From CAVWZH01 sp963765285 (lineage in GTDB: Bacteria > Acidobacteriota > Terriglobia > Terriglobales > Acidobacteriaceae), in the NCBI GenBank assembly GCA_963765285.1, contig CAVXVR010000003.1, positions 496,001 to 560,000 of the forward strand: DNA of 64,000 nucleotides. The letters are read 5' to 3'. The translations under genes and the position numbers were made by a program. Of the stretch, positions 1 to 9,118 are shown piece after piece. The notes under the pieces are model-generated. The model made no database searches. It was given only the letters and a program-made list of their open reading frames with translations, and was not told the DNA's origin. Every line of letters begins with the position of its first letter. Position 1 is the stretch's first letter.

Positions 1-546
1 CACGATCTTGCGGGCTCGCTCAATGTGTTCCTTGGTGACGTTCGATAGGCCCACCAACTGAATCTTTCCCTCTCTCTGCACCTCGGCCAGAGTTTCGATC
101 GAGGTCTCGAACGGCACGTTGGGATCGGGTATATGGAGTTGATAAACATCGATACGATCCAGGCGCAGCCGCTTGAGACTCCCTTCAATGGCCTGGCGAA
201 GATGCGCCGGACTCGCGTCGTGCGTCCACTGATTTGGCCCCGGACGATTCCATCCCCCTTTGGTGGCAATCACCAGGCCTTTCGGATAAGGAAACAGAGC
301 TTCGGCAATCAACTCCTCGCTGACGCTGGGACCATAGGAGTCGGCAGTATCGATGAAGTTGACGCCGAGCTCCAAAGCGCGCCGAAGCACCGCCAGCACG
401 CTTTTCCGGTCTTTCGGCGGACCCCAGATTCCTTCTCCCGTAATGCGCATCGCCCCGAAACCGAGCCGATGAACAGACAGTCGTCCGACTGAAACATCCC
501 CGGCCAGACTTGCTGAGACTTGCGTGTTGCTTGTGATCTTAGTCAT
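1..546 (-). CDS. Aldo/keto reductase, C-terminus cut by window edge
   Basis: The first 182 codons of an NAD(P)H-dependent aldo/keto reductase are present; the 3' end lies outside the window. The ATG at 546 opens an N-terminus that runs into LGFGAMR, the usual first strand of the barrel. The catalytic tetrad is visible: Asp and Tyr in FIDTADSYG, Lys in ATKGG and His in VYQLH. A later EVQREGKIQLVGLSN stretch is typical of the YajO/Tas-like bacterial branch. The substrate cannot be deduced. It lies 62 bases downstream of the exported protein at 609-1124 on the same strand. Confidence 0.9.
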   Translation of the reverse strand, partial: MTKITSNTQVSASLAGDVSVGRLSVHRLGFGAMRITGEGIWGPPKDRKSVLAVLRRALELGVNFIDTADSYGPSVSEELIAEALFPYPKGLVIATKGGWNRPGPNQWTHDASPAHLRQAIEGSLKRLRLDRIDVYQLHIPDPNVPFETSIETLAEVQREGKIQLVGLSNVTKEHIERARKIV

Positions 547-608
547 AACAGCCTCCAAATTTTCCTTCAAAACTCGCATTCCTTCCCCAATGCGCAGGGA
601 TCTTCGGC

Positions 609-1124
609 TTACCTCTCCAACCCATCAATTGCCAGGGTTCGCATCCCGCCAGTATCGAGCACTCTGCCCTTCACGAGAATTCCGGGAACACCTATGCGGT
701 CAAGGATGCTCTCGGGAAGCCGTACGCCCCTCCGCTGGTTGAGAACCAGATAAACCTCTCCGCCCTGGTCCGACACAAACACTAGCGGACCTCCCGCTGC
801 CACGCATAGTTTGGCGCAGAAGGCGTGATCGTAAGCGTGCATGTGGCTGCCGAAATAACAATTCGCATCGGTGACTTCACCGCGGAGCCTCACATCCTCT
901 CCTGGCATTGTTCCTCCGGCCAGGAAATCAATGTTGCCTTGCTTCGCCATTCTCTGGGCTCTCACCAGATCGGCGACCAACGGCCGCACTTGAGCAAACG
1001 GCATATTGTTCAGCCCATACCGGTCTCCGAATTGGAAAGCACACAGCCCCAGGACCGCGATTGTGCCGAGCAGCGCAATCGATGACTTTCTACTGAGATG
1101 CCTTTGCCGTGCCCCGGCTCGCAT
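609..1124 (-). CDS. Membrane-anchored hypothetical protein
   Basis: A 171-residue protein that I do not recognise. The start at 1124 is chosen because it places a basic head (MRAGARQRHLSRK) directly before one hydrophobic segment (about residues 14-30), as in a signal anchor. A longer in-frame start at 1193 would overlap the neighbour by 104 bases; the chosen start overlaps it by 35. The rest is probably periplasmic and contains two Cys-containing stretches (DANCYFGSHMHAYDHAFC and AKLCVAAGG) that could bind metal or form a disulfide. The overlap with the upstream cytochrome/sugar dehydrogenase gene suggests translational coupling and a shared role, but the function is unknown. Confidence 0.7.
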   Translation of the reverse strand: MRAGARQRHLSRKSSIALLGTIAVLGLCAFQFGDRYGLNNMPFAQVRPLVADLVRAQRMAKQGNIDFLAGGTMPGEDVRLRGEVTDANCYFGSHMHAYDHAFCAKLCVAAGGPLVFVSDQGGEVYLVLNQRRGVRLPESILDRIGVPGILVKGRVLDTGGMRTLAIDGLER

Positions 1125-2844
1125 GGTTCTCCGCGTTTTGCTGGTTATTGGCGCTGGTATAGCTGATCCGCCAGATGGAGTTCGAGCCATCATCCGTGAC
1201 CATCAGCGATCCATCCTGAGCCACGGCGACACCGACGGGCCTTCCCCAGACGTGCCCGTTATCGACTACAAATCCGGTGACAAAATCCTCGTATTCACCG
1301 CTCGCCCGGTTGGTGTGATGCAGAGGTACGCGAATTACTTCATATCCGGTGCGCACCGACCGGTTCCACGAGCCGTGTTCGGAGGAGAAAATGTCTCCCT
1401 GATATTCGGCCGGGAACAGTGTGCCCTCATAGAACGTCATCTCGAGCGAAGCGTTATGAGGCTGCAACAAGACGTCGGGAACAATGACCTTGTCTTTTAA
1501 CTCCGGACGTTTTCCCTTATGACGCGGATCCTGATGGCCGCCGATGTACCACCAGGGCCAGCCGTAAAAGCCGCCTTCTTCAACATGAGTAATGTAATCG
1601 GGCACCAGATTGTCACCCAGGCCGTCCCGTTCGTTGACTGAGCACCATAGGTCGCCGGTTTTGGGATTGATCGCCAAACCCGCTCCGGCATTACGGATTC
1701 CAGACGCGTAGACTCGCAGGTCCGAACCATCAGGATTGAACTCCAGAATGTCGGCTCGATCCTTTTCGCCCGGCGTGGTATCGGGATCGTCGACATTCGA
1801 TCCCGATCCGACAGCAACGAACATCTTCTTACCGTCGGCGGTAAACTGCACGTCCCGCGTCCAGTGTCCCCCGTTATGGGGAAGATCCACGATGTGCTGG
1901 GGCGCACCGCGAGCCTTCAGGTCTCCGTTGGAATACGGAAAACGCACGACCGCGTCGTTGTCTCCGACATACACCCATTGAGGATTCTCCCCCGGAGGGA
2001 AAAAGGCGATGCCATAAGGCTGATTGAGTCCAGTAGCGAAAACGCTGGCTTGCTCCGGTTTTCCCTCGCTGCTGATTCCGCGAAGAATTCTGATCTTGCC
2101 GCTGCTGCTTTCCGCCAGAAAAAAATCGCCGTTAGGAGCCGTGCGAATCAGCCTGGGATTATCGAGTCCAGTCGCGTATTGCTGCACGGTAAAGCCCGCT
2201 GGAGCCTTCGGCCAGGCATCGCGCGGACGAGCAACCAATTGAGGTCCGTTGCTGGCCGTCTCCGTGGCGTACGGCGCAGGCAAGTCTTGGGGCGTGATCT
2301 TGCGGATTTTCCCCGGTTCCTCAAAGCGAAAATCTGTGAAGGGCGGTTGCGGCGGCGGGGCATTCGTTTTGACGGCCCTCATGCTCGCCGGGGCAGAATC
2401 AGTCTTTTGAGCACCCCAAGAATTCTTAAGGGATTTCAAGTAAGCGACGATCTGCCACCGTTTCTCCTCAGCCAGACTCGCCCAGGCCGGCATGCCATTA
2501 GCCACTGATCCGGTGGTGATGAACCAGAAAACTTCTCCGTCGGGCGCTGTCTGCGTCGGTCCTTGGGACAGCGGCGGGATGTTTCCAGTTCCGCGGCCGT
2601 TATTCCCGTGGCAGGCGCCGCAGTTCATGGCATAGAGTTTCGCGCCCGCTGCGACAGCCGACGCCTGACCTGCGTACGGATCCTTCAGTTCTCTAGTCGA
2701 GGCCGGCGCGTTGTGAAAGTGCGCATCCTGTGCCCTTAGGGCAGAAACCACAAAAAAGCACGGTATTGCGCACGCGATCAAGATAAGAACATGCCAACGT
2801 ACATTGGCTTTCAAGTCTCTCCTCCAGAGCCCCTTTTGTTGCAT
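1090..2844 (-). CDS. Cytochrome c-fused PQQ-dependent sugar dehydrogenase
   Basis: A 584-residue exported oxidoreductase. The ATG at 2844 is used; TTG at 2850 is an alternative. A signal peptide (about residues 15-39, ending ALRAQ) is followed by a class I cytochrome c domain with heme motif CGACH at 75-79. A beta-propeller of the sorbosone/glucose dehydrogenase family (about 210-560) follows, with repeats such as LDNPRLIRTAPNGDFFLAES and the characteristic GGFYGWPWWYIGG segment. Family knowledge suggests periplasmic oxidation of an aldose or similar sugar with PQQ, passing electrons to the attached heme. Substrate and cofactor use are inferred. A poorly conserved linker separates the domains. 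Confidence 0.87.
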   Translation of the reverse strand: MQQKGLWRRDLKANVRWHVLILIACAIPCFFVVSALRAQDAHFHNAPASTRELKDPYAGQASAVAAGAKLYAMNCGACHGNNGRGTGNIPPLSQGPTQTAPDGEVFWFITTGSVANGMPAWASLAEEKRWQIVAYLKSLKNSWGAQKTDSAPASMRAVKTNAPPPQPPFTDFRFEEPGKIRKITPQDLPAPYATETASNGPQLVARPRDAWPKAPAGFTVQQYATGLDNPRLIRTAPNGDFFLAESSSGKIRILRGISSEGKPEQASVFATGLNQPYGIAFFPPGENPQWVYVGDNDAVVRFPYSNGDLKARGAPQHIVDLPHNGGHWTRDVQFTADGKKMFVAVGSGSNVDDPDTTPGEKDRADILEFNPDGSDLRVYASGIRNAGAGLAINPKTGDLWCSVNERDGLGDNLVPDYITHVEEGGFYGWPWWYIGGHQDPRHKGKRPELKDKVIVPDVLLQPHNASLEMTFYEGTLFPAEYQGDIFSSEHGSWNRSVRTGYEVIRVPLHHTNRASGEYEDFVTGFVVDNGHVWGRPVGVAVAQDGSLMVTDDGSNSIWRISYTSANNQQNAENHASRGTAKASQ

Positions 2845-3051
2845 CACCAAGCCGTCATAGGAGCCTTAGATGAGGCTGACGCTACTGACGTTCCAGTTTC
2901 AAGAGCTGGTTCCCAAATTTTACGGGCCCAAGCCTTTGGCGATGTGGTAGATAGACGCCCCATAGCCCATTCCTTCTCGTCGGACTTAATGAATCTTTCG
3001 ACTCGGCACCAGCATCTTTCTTGTAATCAGGAATTTAGGGGGGTGGTTTTC

Positions 3052-4137
3052 TTGAGAAAGCTGGTGGTCACATCTTTGACTGCGTTGTTGTCGCTGGCCG
3101 TTTTGATGAGTTCCGGGTGCAGCAGCACCGAAGCGAAACAGCCCGCAGCGCAGGCCCTGCCGGTAAAAACGCAAACTGTCAGCCTGTCCCCGGTGCCCAA
3201 GGCCGACGAGTACGTAGCGACCATAAAATCGCGCCGGTCCGCCAGCATCCAGCCCCAGGTTGACGGTACATTAACCCGGATTCTCGTGAAATCTGGCGAC
3301 CACGTGCGCACTGGTCAAGTGCTGATGACGATCGACCCCTTGAAGCAGCAGGCGACTGTTGACCAGCAGGTTAGCACCGAAGCACAGAAGAAAGCGACCT
3401 TTGACTACAACGAAATCGAAGTTGAGCGGCAGCGAAGACTCTACGAGGCCGGCGTCACCAGTAAACAAGACTACGACCAGGCTGTACAGGCGTTTAAGAA
3501 TTCCAAGGCCGACTGGGAGGCCGCGACTGCCGCCCGCATAACGCAGCAGCGCCAGCTTGCGTATTATCACCTGGTCGCTCCGTTCGACGGAGTCGTGGGC
3601 GACATCCCGGTACATCTCGGCGACTACGTATCGTCGCAGACCCTGTTGACCACTGTGGACGAAAACGCGGACCTCGAGGCTTACGTCTATATTCCCACCG
3701 AACATGCCGCAGAGATCCGCATGGGGCTACCAGTGCAGATCATCACTAGCAGGGGGGATTTGATCGAGAGCACTAAGATCTATTTCGTCTCACAGCAAGT
3801 TGACAACGCGATCCAGGGCATTCTGGTGAAGGCGCCGGTGCATGCCTCGCTTGACAAGTTTAGAAATGCGCAATTGGTTAAGGCACGGGTGGTTTGGAGC
3901 ACGGCTCCAGCGCCCACGGTCCCGGTTCTGGCGGTCACGCGCATCGGAGGGCAGTCGTTTGTCTACATCGCGACCGATGCGGAGCATGGTACCGTCGCCC
4001 GGCAACGCGCCGTGACCCTGGGCGACACTGTGGGAAATGATTACACCGTCACCGACGGGCTCAAGCCGGGAGAGAAAGTGATCATCTCTGGCATCCAGTT
4101 CCTGATTGACGGCGCACCCGTACACCCGATCAGCTAA
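3052..4137 (+). CDS. RND efflux periplasmic adaptor (HlyD/MFP family lipoprotein)
   Basis: The adaptor subunit of a tripartite RND pump. The TTG start at 3052 is preferred because a G-rich Shine-Dalgarno-like stretch lies 8-10 bases upstream and it gives a compact lipoprotein signal, RKLVVTSLTALLSLAVLMSS then GC. GTG at 3043 and ATG at 2989 are in-frame alternatives. After the signal come a lipoyl half-motif (IQPQVDGTLTRILVKSGDHV), an alpha-helical hairpin (about residues 100-175), a second lipoyl half (LVAPFDGVVGDIPVHLGDYV), and beta-barrel and membrane-proximal domains. It is followed 75 bases later by the inner-membrane pump gene. No TolC gene is adjacent, so an outer-membrane partner must be supplied from elsewhere. 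Confidence 0.9.
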   Translation: MRKLVVTSLTALLSLAVLMSSGCSSTEAKQPAAQALPVKTQTVSLSPVPKADEYVATIKSRRSASIQPQVDGTLTRILVKSGDHVRTGQVLMTIDPLKQQATVDQQVSTEAQKKATFDYNEIEVERQRRLYEAGVTSKQDYDQAVQAFKNSKADWEAATAARITQQRQLAYYHLVAPFDGVVGDIPVHLGDYVSSQTLLTTVDENADLEAYVYIPTEHAAEIRMGLPVQIITSRGDLIESTKIYFVSQQVDNAIQGILVKAPVHASLDKFRNAQLVKARVVWSTAPAPTVPVLAVTRIGGQSFVYIATDAEHGTVARQRAVTLGDTVGNDYTVTDGLKPGEKVIISGIQFLIDGAPVHPIS

Positions 4138-4212
4138 ACTGGCCAGATTTTTCGTAAGAAGTTATGCCGCGGCGGCATTCGCCGTCAGCGAACAAGACGA
4201 GGACTTGCGGAC

Positions 4213-7200
4213 TTGGTTGATTTTTTCATTAAACGTCCGATTTTTGCCACGGTCTGTGCTCTCCTGATTATTCTCGCGGGCGCAGTATGCATTCCAACCC
4301 TGCCGATTTCTCTCTATCCCAACCTGTCTCCGCCTCAGGTAACAGTAACCAGCAACTACGTCGGCGCTAATGCGCAAGTGGTGGAATCGGCAGTTACGAT
4401 CCCGCTGGAACAGCAGATCAACGGCGTCGAGGGCATGCACTACATTACCTCGACCAGTTCCAACGACGGCACCAGCAGCATCAATGTGACCTTCCGCACC
4501 GGCTATGATCTGAATATCGCGGCCGTCGATGTGCAAAATCGCGTGGCCACCGCCCAGGGCCGCCTGCCACAGGAAATCAAGAACACCGGCGTGACCATCA
4601 CCAAGGCGAATCCTAACTTCGTGTTCGCCGCCGGCTTCTATTCGCCCGACAACAGTCTGTCGAACCAGTACATTTCCAATTATCTGGACGTTTACGTCAA
4701 GGATGCCCTGAAACGTATTCCTGGCGTAGGCGACGTAATCATTTTCGGGGAGCGCAAATATGCCATGCGTATCTGGCTCGACCCCACGAAACTGGCGGCG
4801 CGGCAACTGACCGCGGCTGACGTAGTCTCTGCTCTACAAGAGCAAAACGTCGAGATCCCTGCGGGACAGCTCGGGCGCCCCCCATCCGACCCCAAGCAGA
4901 ACTTCCAAGTGACGCTGCGAGTTGTCGGCCGACTGTCCGAGCCCCGCGAGTTTGAAAATATTATCCTCAAGAACACTACAAACGGAATTGTGCAGCTGAA
5001 GGATGTGGGGCGGGCAGAGATCGGAGCCGAAAGCTACGACACCAATCTTTTGTATAGCGGACATCAGGCCGTCGGCTTGGGGGTGCAGCAGCTTTCGAAC
5101 GCCAACGCGCTGGCAGTAGACAAGGCGGCGAAAGCGGCGCTTGTAGAGTTGTCCAAGTCGTTCCCCCCGGGAATTAAGTATGTAGTCGCTTTCGACACCA
5201 CGACGGTCGTCGGCGACTCGGTCAAAGAAGTGGTCAGCACGCTGGAAGAAGCCATCATCATCGTGATCCTTGTGATTTTCCTCTTCCTGCTCGACTGGCG
5301 TGCCACCATCATCCCTGCGGTCACGATTCCGGTCTCCCTGATTGGCACCTTTGCCTTCATCAAAATCTTTGATTTTTCCATCAACTCGCTCACCTTGTTC
5401 GGCATTACGCTGGCGACCGGGCTGGTGGTCGATGACGCCATCGTCGTCATTGAGAATGCGCAACGGCACATTGACCAGGACAAAACTGACCGCCATACCG
5501 CCACGTCCGCCGCCATGGCAGAAGTGGCGAGTGCTGTGGTGGCCACTTCGCTGGTGCTTATTTCGGTATTCGTGCCGGTGTCGTTCTTCCCAGGCACAAC
5601 GGGAATTCTCTACCGCCAGTTCTCACTGACGATCGCGTTTTCCATTGCGATTTCGCTTTTCAACGCGCTGACTCTTTCGCCCGCACTGGCCGCTCTTCTG
5701 CTTCGCGGCGAGGAAAGCAAATATACCCTTTTCGATTGGACCCATATTGGCTGGCTTACGCGCGCCTACCGGAAGTTCGCCCACGGCGTGGACGCCGCTA
5801 TTTTGGGCCTGGGCGCGGCCTACGGCAGAGCGATCAGCGGCGTTTTGAGGTTCCGCTACGTGATGGCGTTTTTATTCGCCTTCGCCCTGGCGGCGACGGG
5901 TTACATGTATCTTCGGGTCCCGACCGGATTCGTGCCCCAGGAAGATCAGAACTATTTCATCGTAGTGGTCCAGGCCCCGCAGGGTGCTTCGCTTTCGTAC
6001 ACTACGGAGATTGCCAAGGAAGCGGAGAAAATCTTGCTCGCCGATCCTGACGTGTTCGGCACGTTTTCCGTTCCCGGCTTTTCGCTAACCGGCGGCAGTT
6101 CATCGAACTACGGTCTGGTGTTCGCTCCACTTAAGCCGATCGATGACCGGAAAGGCAAAGGGCACGCGGCCAGCGATATTGTGGCGCGCGTCTCGCCAAA
6201 ACTCTTTGGTATTCCAGGCGCGATCGTAGTCGCGTTTGAACCGCCCGCCATTCAAGGCATTGGCAGCTTCGGCGGGTTCCAGTTCGAACTACAGGACCTG
6301 GGCCGGAACACCTTGCAGGACATCGATACCGTTGCCCATAAGATCGTAGCCGGCAGCCGGCAGCGCAAGGACCTTACGGGATTATTCACCAGCTTTACGG
6401 CGAATGATCCGCAGCAGTTGGTACAGATCGACCGCGAGAAGGCAAAGGCCATTGGAGTGCCGATCAACCAGGTCACACAGGCGCTCGGAGTCTACATGGG
6501 TTCGCAGTACGTGAATGACTTCGACTTTAACAATCGTTCCTACCGGGTTTACGTGCAGGCCGACCAGCCCTTCCGCATGACTGCCCGTGACCTGCGGCAA
6601 TACTATGTGCGCTCTGACACTCAAGGATTGGTGCCTCTGCAAAACATCGTGAGCCTCACGGAAACCTCAGGCCCGCAGGTGATCAATCACTACAACCTGT
6701 TTCGCTCGGCGGAAATCGATGGCGCCGCGGCTCCGGGATACAGTTCGAGCCAGGGTCTGAGCGCGATGGAAGAGTTGGCGAAACAGAACATGCTGCAGGG
6801 CATGACCTTCCAGTGGACAGGACTGGCACTCGAGGAAGTGGAAGCTGGTGGCAAGGCAATTCTGATCTTCGCTCTCGGCATCCTTGTCGTGTATCTCACG
6901 CTTTCCGCTCAATACGAAAGCTTCGCGCTGCCGTTTATCATTCTGCTCGCCGTTCCAACCGCGGTGTTGGGTGCGCTGCTTTTGATATTCCTGCGCGGAC
7001 TCGTGGACGACGTCTATGTGCAAATCGGGCTCGTCATGCTAATCGGGCTCTCAGCCAAAAATTCAATTCTGATCGTCGAATTCGCTGAGCAGTTGATTGC
7101 CCGAGGACGGTCGATCACCGATGCGGCCATTGAAGCCGCCGAGTTGCGCTTGCGTCCGATTCTGATGACCTCGTTCGCTTTCATCCTCGGCGTCCTTCCA

Positions 7201-7392
7201 CTTTATTTCGCGACTGGCGCCGGCAAGCTGGGACGGCACTCGGTGGGCACGGCCATCGTGGGCGGGATGCTGTTTTCCACCGTCCTGAATCTCTTCTTCA
7301 TTCCCGTACTGTATGTGATCCTCAAGACGGTGCTGACTTCGTTTTCGGGCAAATCGAAGGAAGAAACGAAGGATTTGGTGAGCGTTTCTTGA
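4213..7392 (+). CDS. RND efflux pump, inner-membrane HAE1 (AcrB-like) subunit
   Basis: A full-length 1059-residue proton-driven multidrug exporter starting with TTG at 4213. The N-terminal MVDFFIKRPIFATVCALLI is the classic first transmembrane helix of the AcrB/MexB family. The acidic pair needed for proton transfer is present in TM4 (GLVVDDAIVVIEN). Two six-helix repeats flank large periplasmic loops, and the second half contains the usual LIGLSAKNSILIVEFAEQL. The start codon has only a weak ribosome-binding site, so expression may depend on coupling to the adaptor gene. Hydrophobic drugs, solvents or lipids are family-typical substrates; none can be assigned here. Confidence 0.95.
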   Translation: MVDFFIKRPIFATVCALLIILAGAVCIPTLPISLYPNLSPPQVTVTSNYVGANAQVVESAVTIPLEQQINGVEGMHYITSTSSNDGTSSINVTFRTGYDLNIAAVDVQNRVATAQGRLPQEIKNTGVTITKANPNFVFAAGFYSPDNSLSNQYISNYLDVYVKDALKRIPGVGDVIIFGERKYAMRIWLDPTKLAARQLTAADVVSALQEQNVEIPAGQLGRPPSDPKQNFQVTLRVVGRLSEPREFENIILKNTTNGIVQLKDVGRAEIGAESYDTNLLYSGHQAVGLGVQQLSNANALAVDKAAKAALVELSKSFPPGIKYVVAFDTTTVVGDSVKEVVSTLEEAIIIVILVIFLFLLDWRATIIPAVTIPVSLIGTFAFIKIFDFSINSLTLFGITLATGLVVDDAIVVIENAQRHIDQDKTDRHTATSAAMAEVASAVVATSLVLISVFVPVSFFPGTTGILYRQFSLTIAFSIAISLFNALTLSPALAALLLRGEESKYTLFDWTHIGWLTRAYRKFAHGVDAAILGLGAAYGRAISGVLRFRYVMAFLFAFALAATGYMYLRVPTGFVPQEDQNYFIVVVQAPQGASLSYTTEIAKEAEKILLADPDVFGTFSVPGFSLTGGSSSNYGLVFAPLKPIDDRKGKGHAASDIVARVSPKLFGIPGAIVVAFEPPAIQGIGSFGGFQFELQDLGRNTLQDIDTVAHKIVAGSRQRKDLTGLFTSFTANDPQQLVQIDREKAKAIGVPINQVTQALGVYMGSQYVNDFDFNNRSYRVYVQADQPFRMTARDLRQYYVRSDTQGLVPLQNIVSLTETSGPQVINHYNLFRSAEIDGAAAPGYSSSQGLSAMEELAKQNMLQGMTFQWTGLALEEVEAGGKAILIFALGILVVYLTLSAQYESFALPFIILLAVPTAVLGALLLIFLRGLVDDVYVQIGLVMLIGLSAKNSILIVEFAEQLIARGRSITDAAIEAAELRLRPILMTSFAFILGVLPLYFATGAGKLGRHSVGTAIVGGMLFSTVLNLFFIPVLYVILKTVLTSFSGKSKEETKDLVSVS

Positions 7393-7437
7393 GCGTGAGC
7401 TCGATACGGATTTTCTCCGAGGTGAAAAGGCCGGTTA

Positions 7438-8025
7438 ATGTTTGAAAGCATTCTTTGCCAGGTGACGGAATATGATCCCGACGTCTTGGAATCGCTGATA
7501 GAGTTGGCGGTCGAAATCGCCCGCGAGGGGCGGGAGGGAAAACGCATTGGTACTTTGTTCACCCTCGGGGACGAGGAAGCTGTCCTGGCAAAGTCCCGGT
7601 CGTTGATTCTCGATCCGCTGCTGGGCCATCCCGAGTTGTCGCGCCGCTTGAGCGATCCCAACCTTCGCGGGACCATCAAAGAATTGGCTCAGCTGGATGG
7701 CGCATTCGTAGTGAGCCGCGACGGAGTGTTTCTCTCCGCCTGCCGCTATCTCGACGCGGTGGCCTCGGGCGCGGATATCCCGCTCGGTCTGGGCAGCCGT
7801 CATATCGCGGCCGCCAACATGAGCGCGGCGACCGGCGCGGTCGGTATCGTGGTTTCCGAAAGCTCGGTGGTCCGGCTCTTCTGCCACGGCAAACTGGTGG
7901 GTGAAATCATTCCGGAGCTGTGGATGATGGACCACGCCAGCTTGCGTGGGCCAGTCAAGGAAGAAAAGGTTGGCGACCTCACCGTACTGACCCCAAACTC
8001 CCGCTCACCCTTCAGAGCGAACTAG
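7438..8025 (+). CDS. Diadenylate cyclase (DisA_N/DAC) domain protein
   Basis: A 195-residue soluble protein with a DAC domain (PF02457 type), which in characterised members makes c-di-AMP from two ATP. The DGA motif is at 87-89 (LDGAFVVSRDG). The usual RHR motif reads R-H-I at 121-123 (GSRHIAAANMS), and a conserved VVSES follows at 138-142. There are no transmembrane helices (unlike CdaA) and no C-terminal DNA-binding part (unlike DisA). The N-terminal 80 residues (EIAREGREGKRIGTLFTLGD) resemble the stand-alone archaeal DacZ-like layout. The gene starts 45 bases after the RND pump stop. Activity is uncertain because the third residue of the RHR motif is changed. Confidence 0.85.
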   Translation: MFESILCQVTEYDPDVLESLIELAVEIAREGREGKRIGTLFTLGDEEAVLAKSRSLILDPLLGHPELSRRLSDPNLRGTIKELAQLDGAFVVSRDGVFLSACRYLDAVASGADIPLGLGSRHIAAANMSAATGAVGIVVSESSVVRLFCHGKLVGEIIPELWMMDHASLRGPVKEEKVGDLTVLTPNSRSPFRAN

Positions 8026-8044
8026 GACTCATTAGTGAGGTCGT

Positions 8045-9037
8045 TCAATTCCCGCCACCCTCAAGCGCCAGATCTTCGGCCACATTGGTGTCGGTATCTT
8101 CGAGTTCGGCAAACAGCCCCGCGTCGGTCAAGTCGAGCGGACGAGAATTCTCCCAATCCTGGTGGACAACCGTTTGAAGGCGATCCATCACTTCCTGGTC
8201 CCGGACTTCAATAGCCAGTTCGCGGCGGCTATCGAAGCTGCCCGGCGCGAGGTTAATCGACCCAATGATCGCCCGCGAGTGATCGGCATACAGCAACTTG
8301 GCATGCAGCTTCAGCCCTTTGAGCTTGTGTACCTTGATCCCGACATCATCCATAATGCGCATGCCTCCGACCGCCTCCACCAGCTTCTCCTTTTTCAGCT
8401 TGTGCGGAGGCCTGGCCAGCGCATGCACTTTGACCCCGCGGCCCTTGGCCCTTACCAGCCTTTCAATGATCACGGGATCCTGGTAGCGCTCGTTCTGTAC
8501 CCACAGACTGTGCTTGGCCTCATCGATGAATTGTCCGATCCGCTGCCGCCCATTGCCGATACACCAGATTAGGTGAGACGTATCCCCAGGATTGAAGGGT
8601 TGCCGGCTCCAGTCGGCGTCGAAGCACTCGATCACCTCGCCAACTTCGTGGGCATGGGACGTCACCACCGCGTAGTCCCGCGTTTCGGTAAGGTTCTTGA
8701 CCTCCCAGTTCAGCGATTGGATGAACGCCACTTTATCGTCCACCACCATCGACTTCTCATGGGTCACATCGAAACATGGATTGCTGTCTATCACCTCAAC
8801 GCTGGCGTCGGTTAACTGCTTCCGAGAGGTGTCGTTTTCCTTCTCTCCACTTCGTCGCGTGGGATTCAGCATGATGCGCACGTTGACGCCACGCCGGTGG
8901 GCTGCGATCACTGCCTGCAGCAGGTGAGGGTGGGAGAAAACGAACATTTTGATTCGGAGAGACTTTTCGGCGTGCTTAATGGCGTCGAGAATGGGCTGCG
9001 CCGAATCATCCGGTAAAACCACCAAATAGCGGGACAT
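8045..9037 (-). CDS. Phospholipase D-like (HKD) protein
   Basis: A 330-residue cytosolic protein with two HxKxxxxD motifs: THEKSMVVDDK in the first half (residues about 118-128) and LHAKLLYADHS in the second (about 241-251). Both are followed by the SLNW/SINL (SxN) segments of the PLD superfamily. The start at 9037 (MSRYLVVLPDD) is preferred over an ATG nine codons upstream. The protein has no signal peptide. Members cleave or transfer phosphodiester bonds in lipids or nucleic acids, and the compact two-domain form also fits cardiolipin synthase-like or nuclease-like proteins. It is convergent with the DAC gene, 19 bases apart. Confidence 0.87.
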   Translation of the reverse strand: MSRYLVVLPDDSAQPILDAIKHAEKSLRIKMFVFSHPHLLQAVIAAHRRGVNVRIMLNPTRRSGEKENDTSRKQLTDASVEVIDSNPCFDVTHEKSMVVDDKVAFIQSLNWEVKNLTETRDYAVVTSHAHEVGEVIECFDADWSRQPFNPGDTSHLIWCIGNGRQRIGQFIDEAKHSLWVQNERYQDPVIIERLVRAKGRGVKVHALARPPHKLKKEKLVEAVGGMRIMDDVGIKVHKLKGLKLHAKLLYADHSRAIIGSINLAPGSFDSRRELAIEVRDQEVMDRLQTVVHQDWENSRPLDLTDAGLFAELEDTDTNVAEDLALEGGGN

Positions 9038-9118
9038 ATCGCCTTCCGGGTAACCTGCTGCCATTTGAGAGCGCCGGCAGCATGCCTGCTTCCGAGCGGG
9101 TTGCCCTATGGGATTGCC

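Noticed and set aside
2791..3051. Upstream extension of the RND adaptor
   Set aside because: The extension would overlap the sugar dehydrogenase start and has no family similarity; the lipoprotein signal begins after 3052.
4162..4806. Minus-strand open frame across the RND pump start
   Set aside because: It overlaps a strongly conserved RND gene and shows no similarity to any family.
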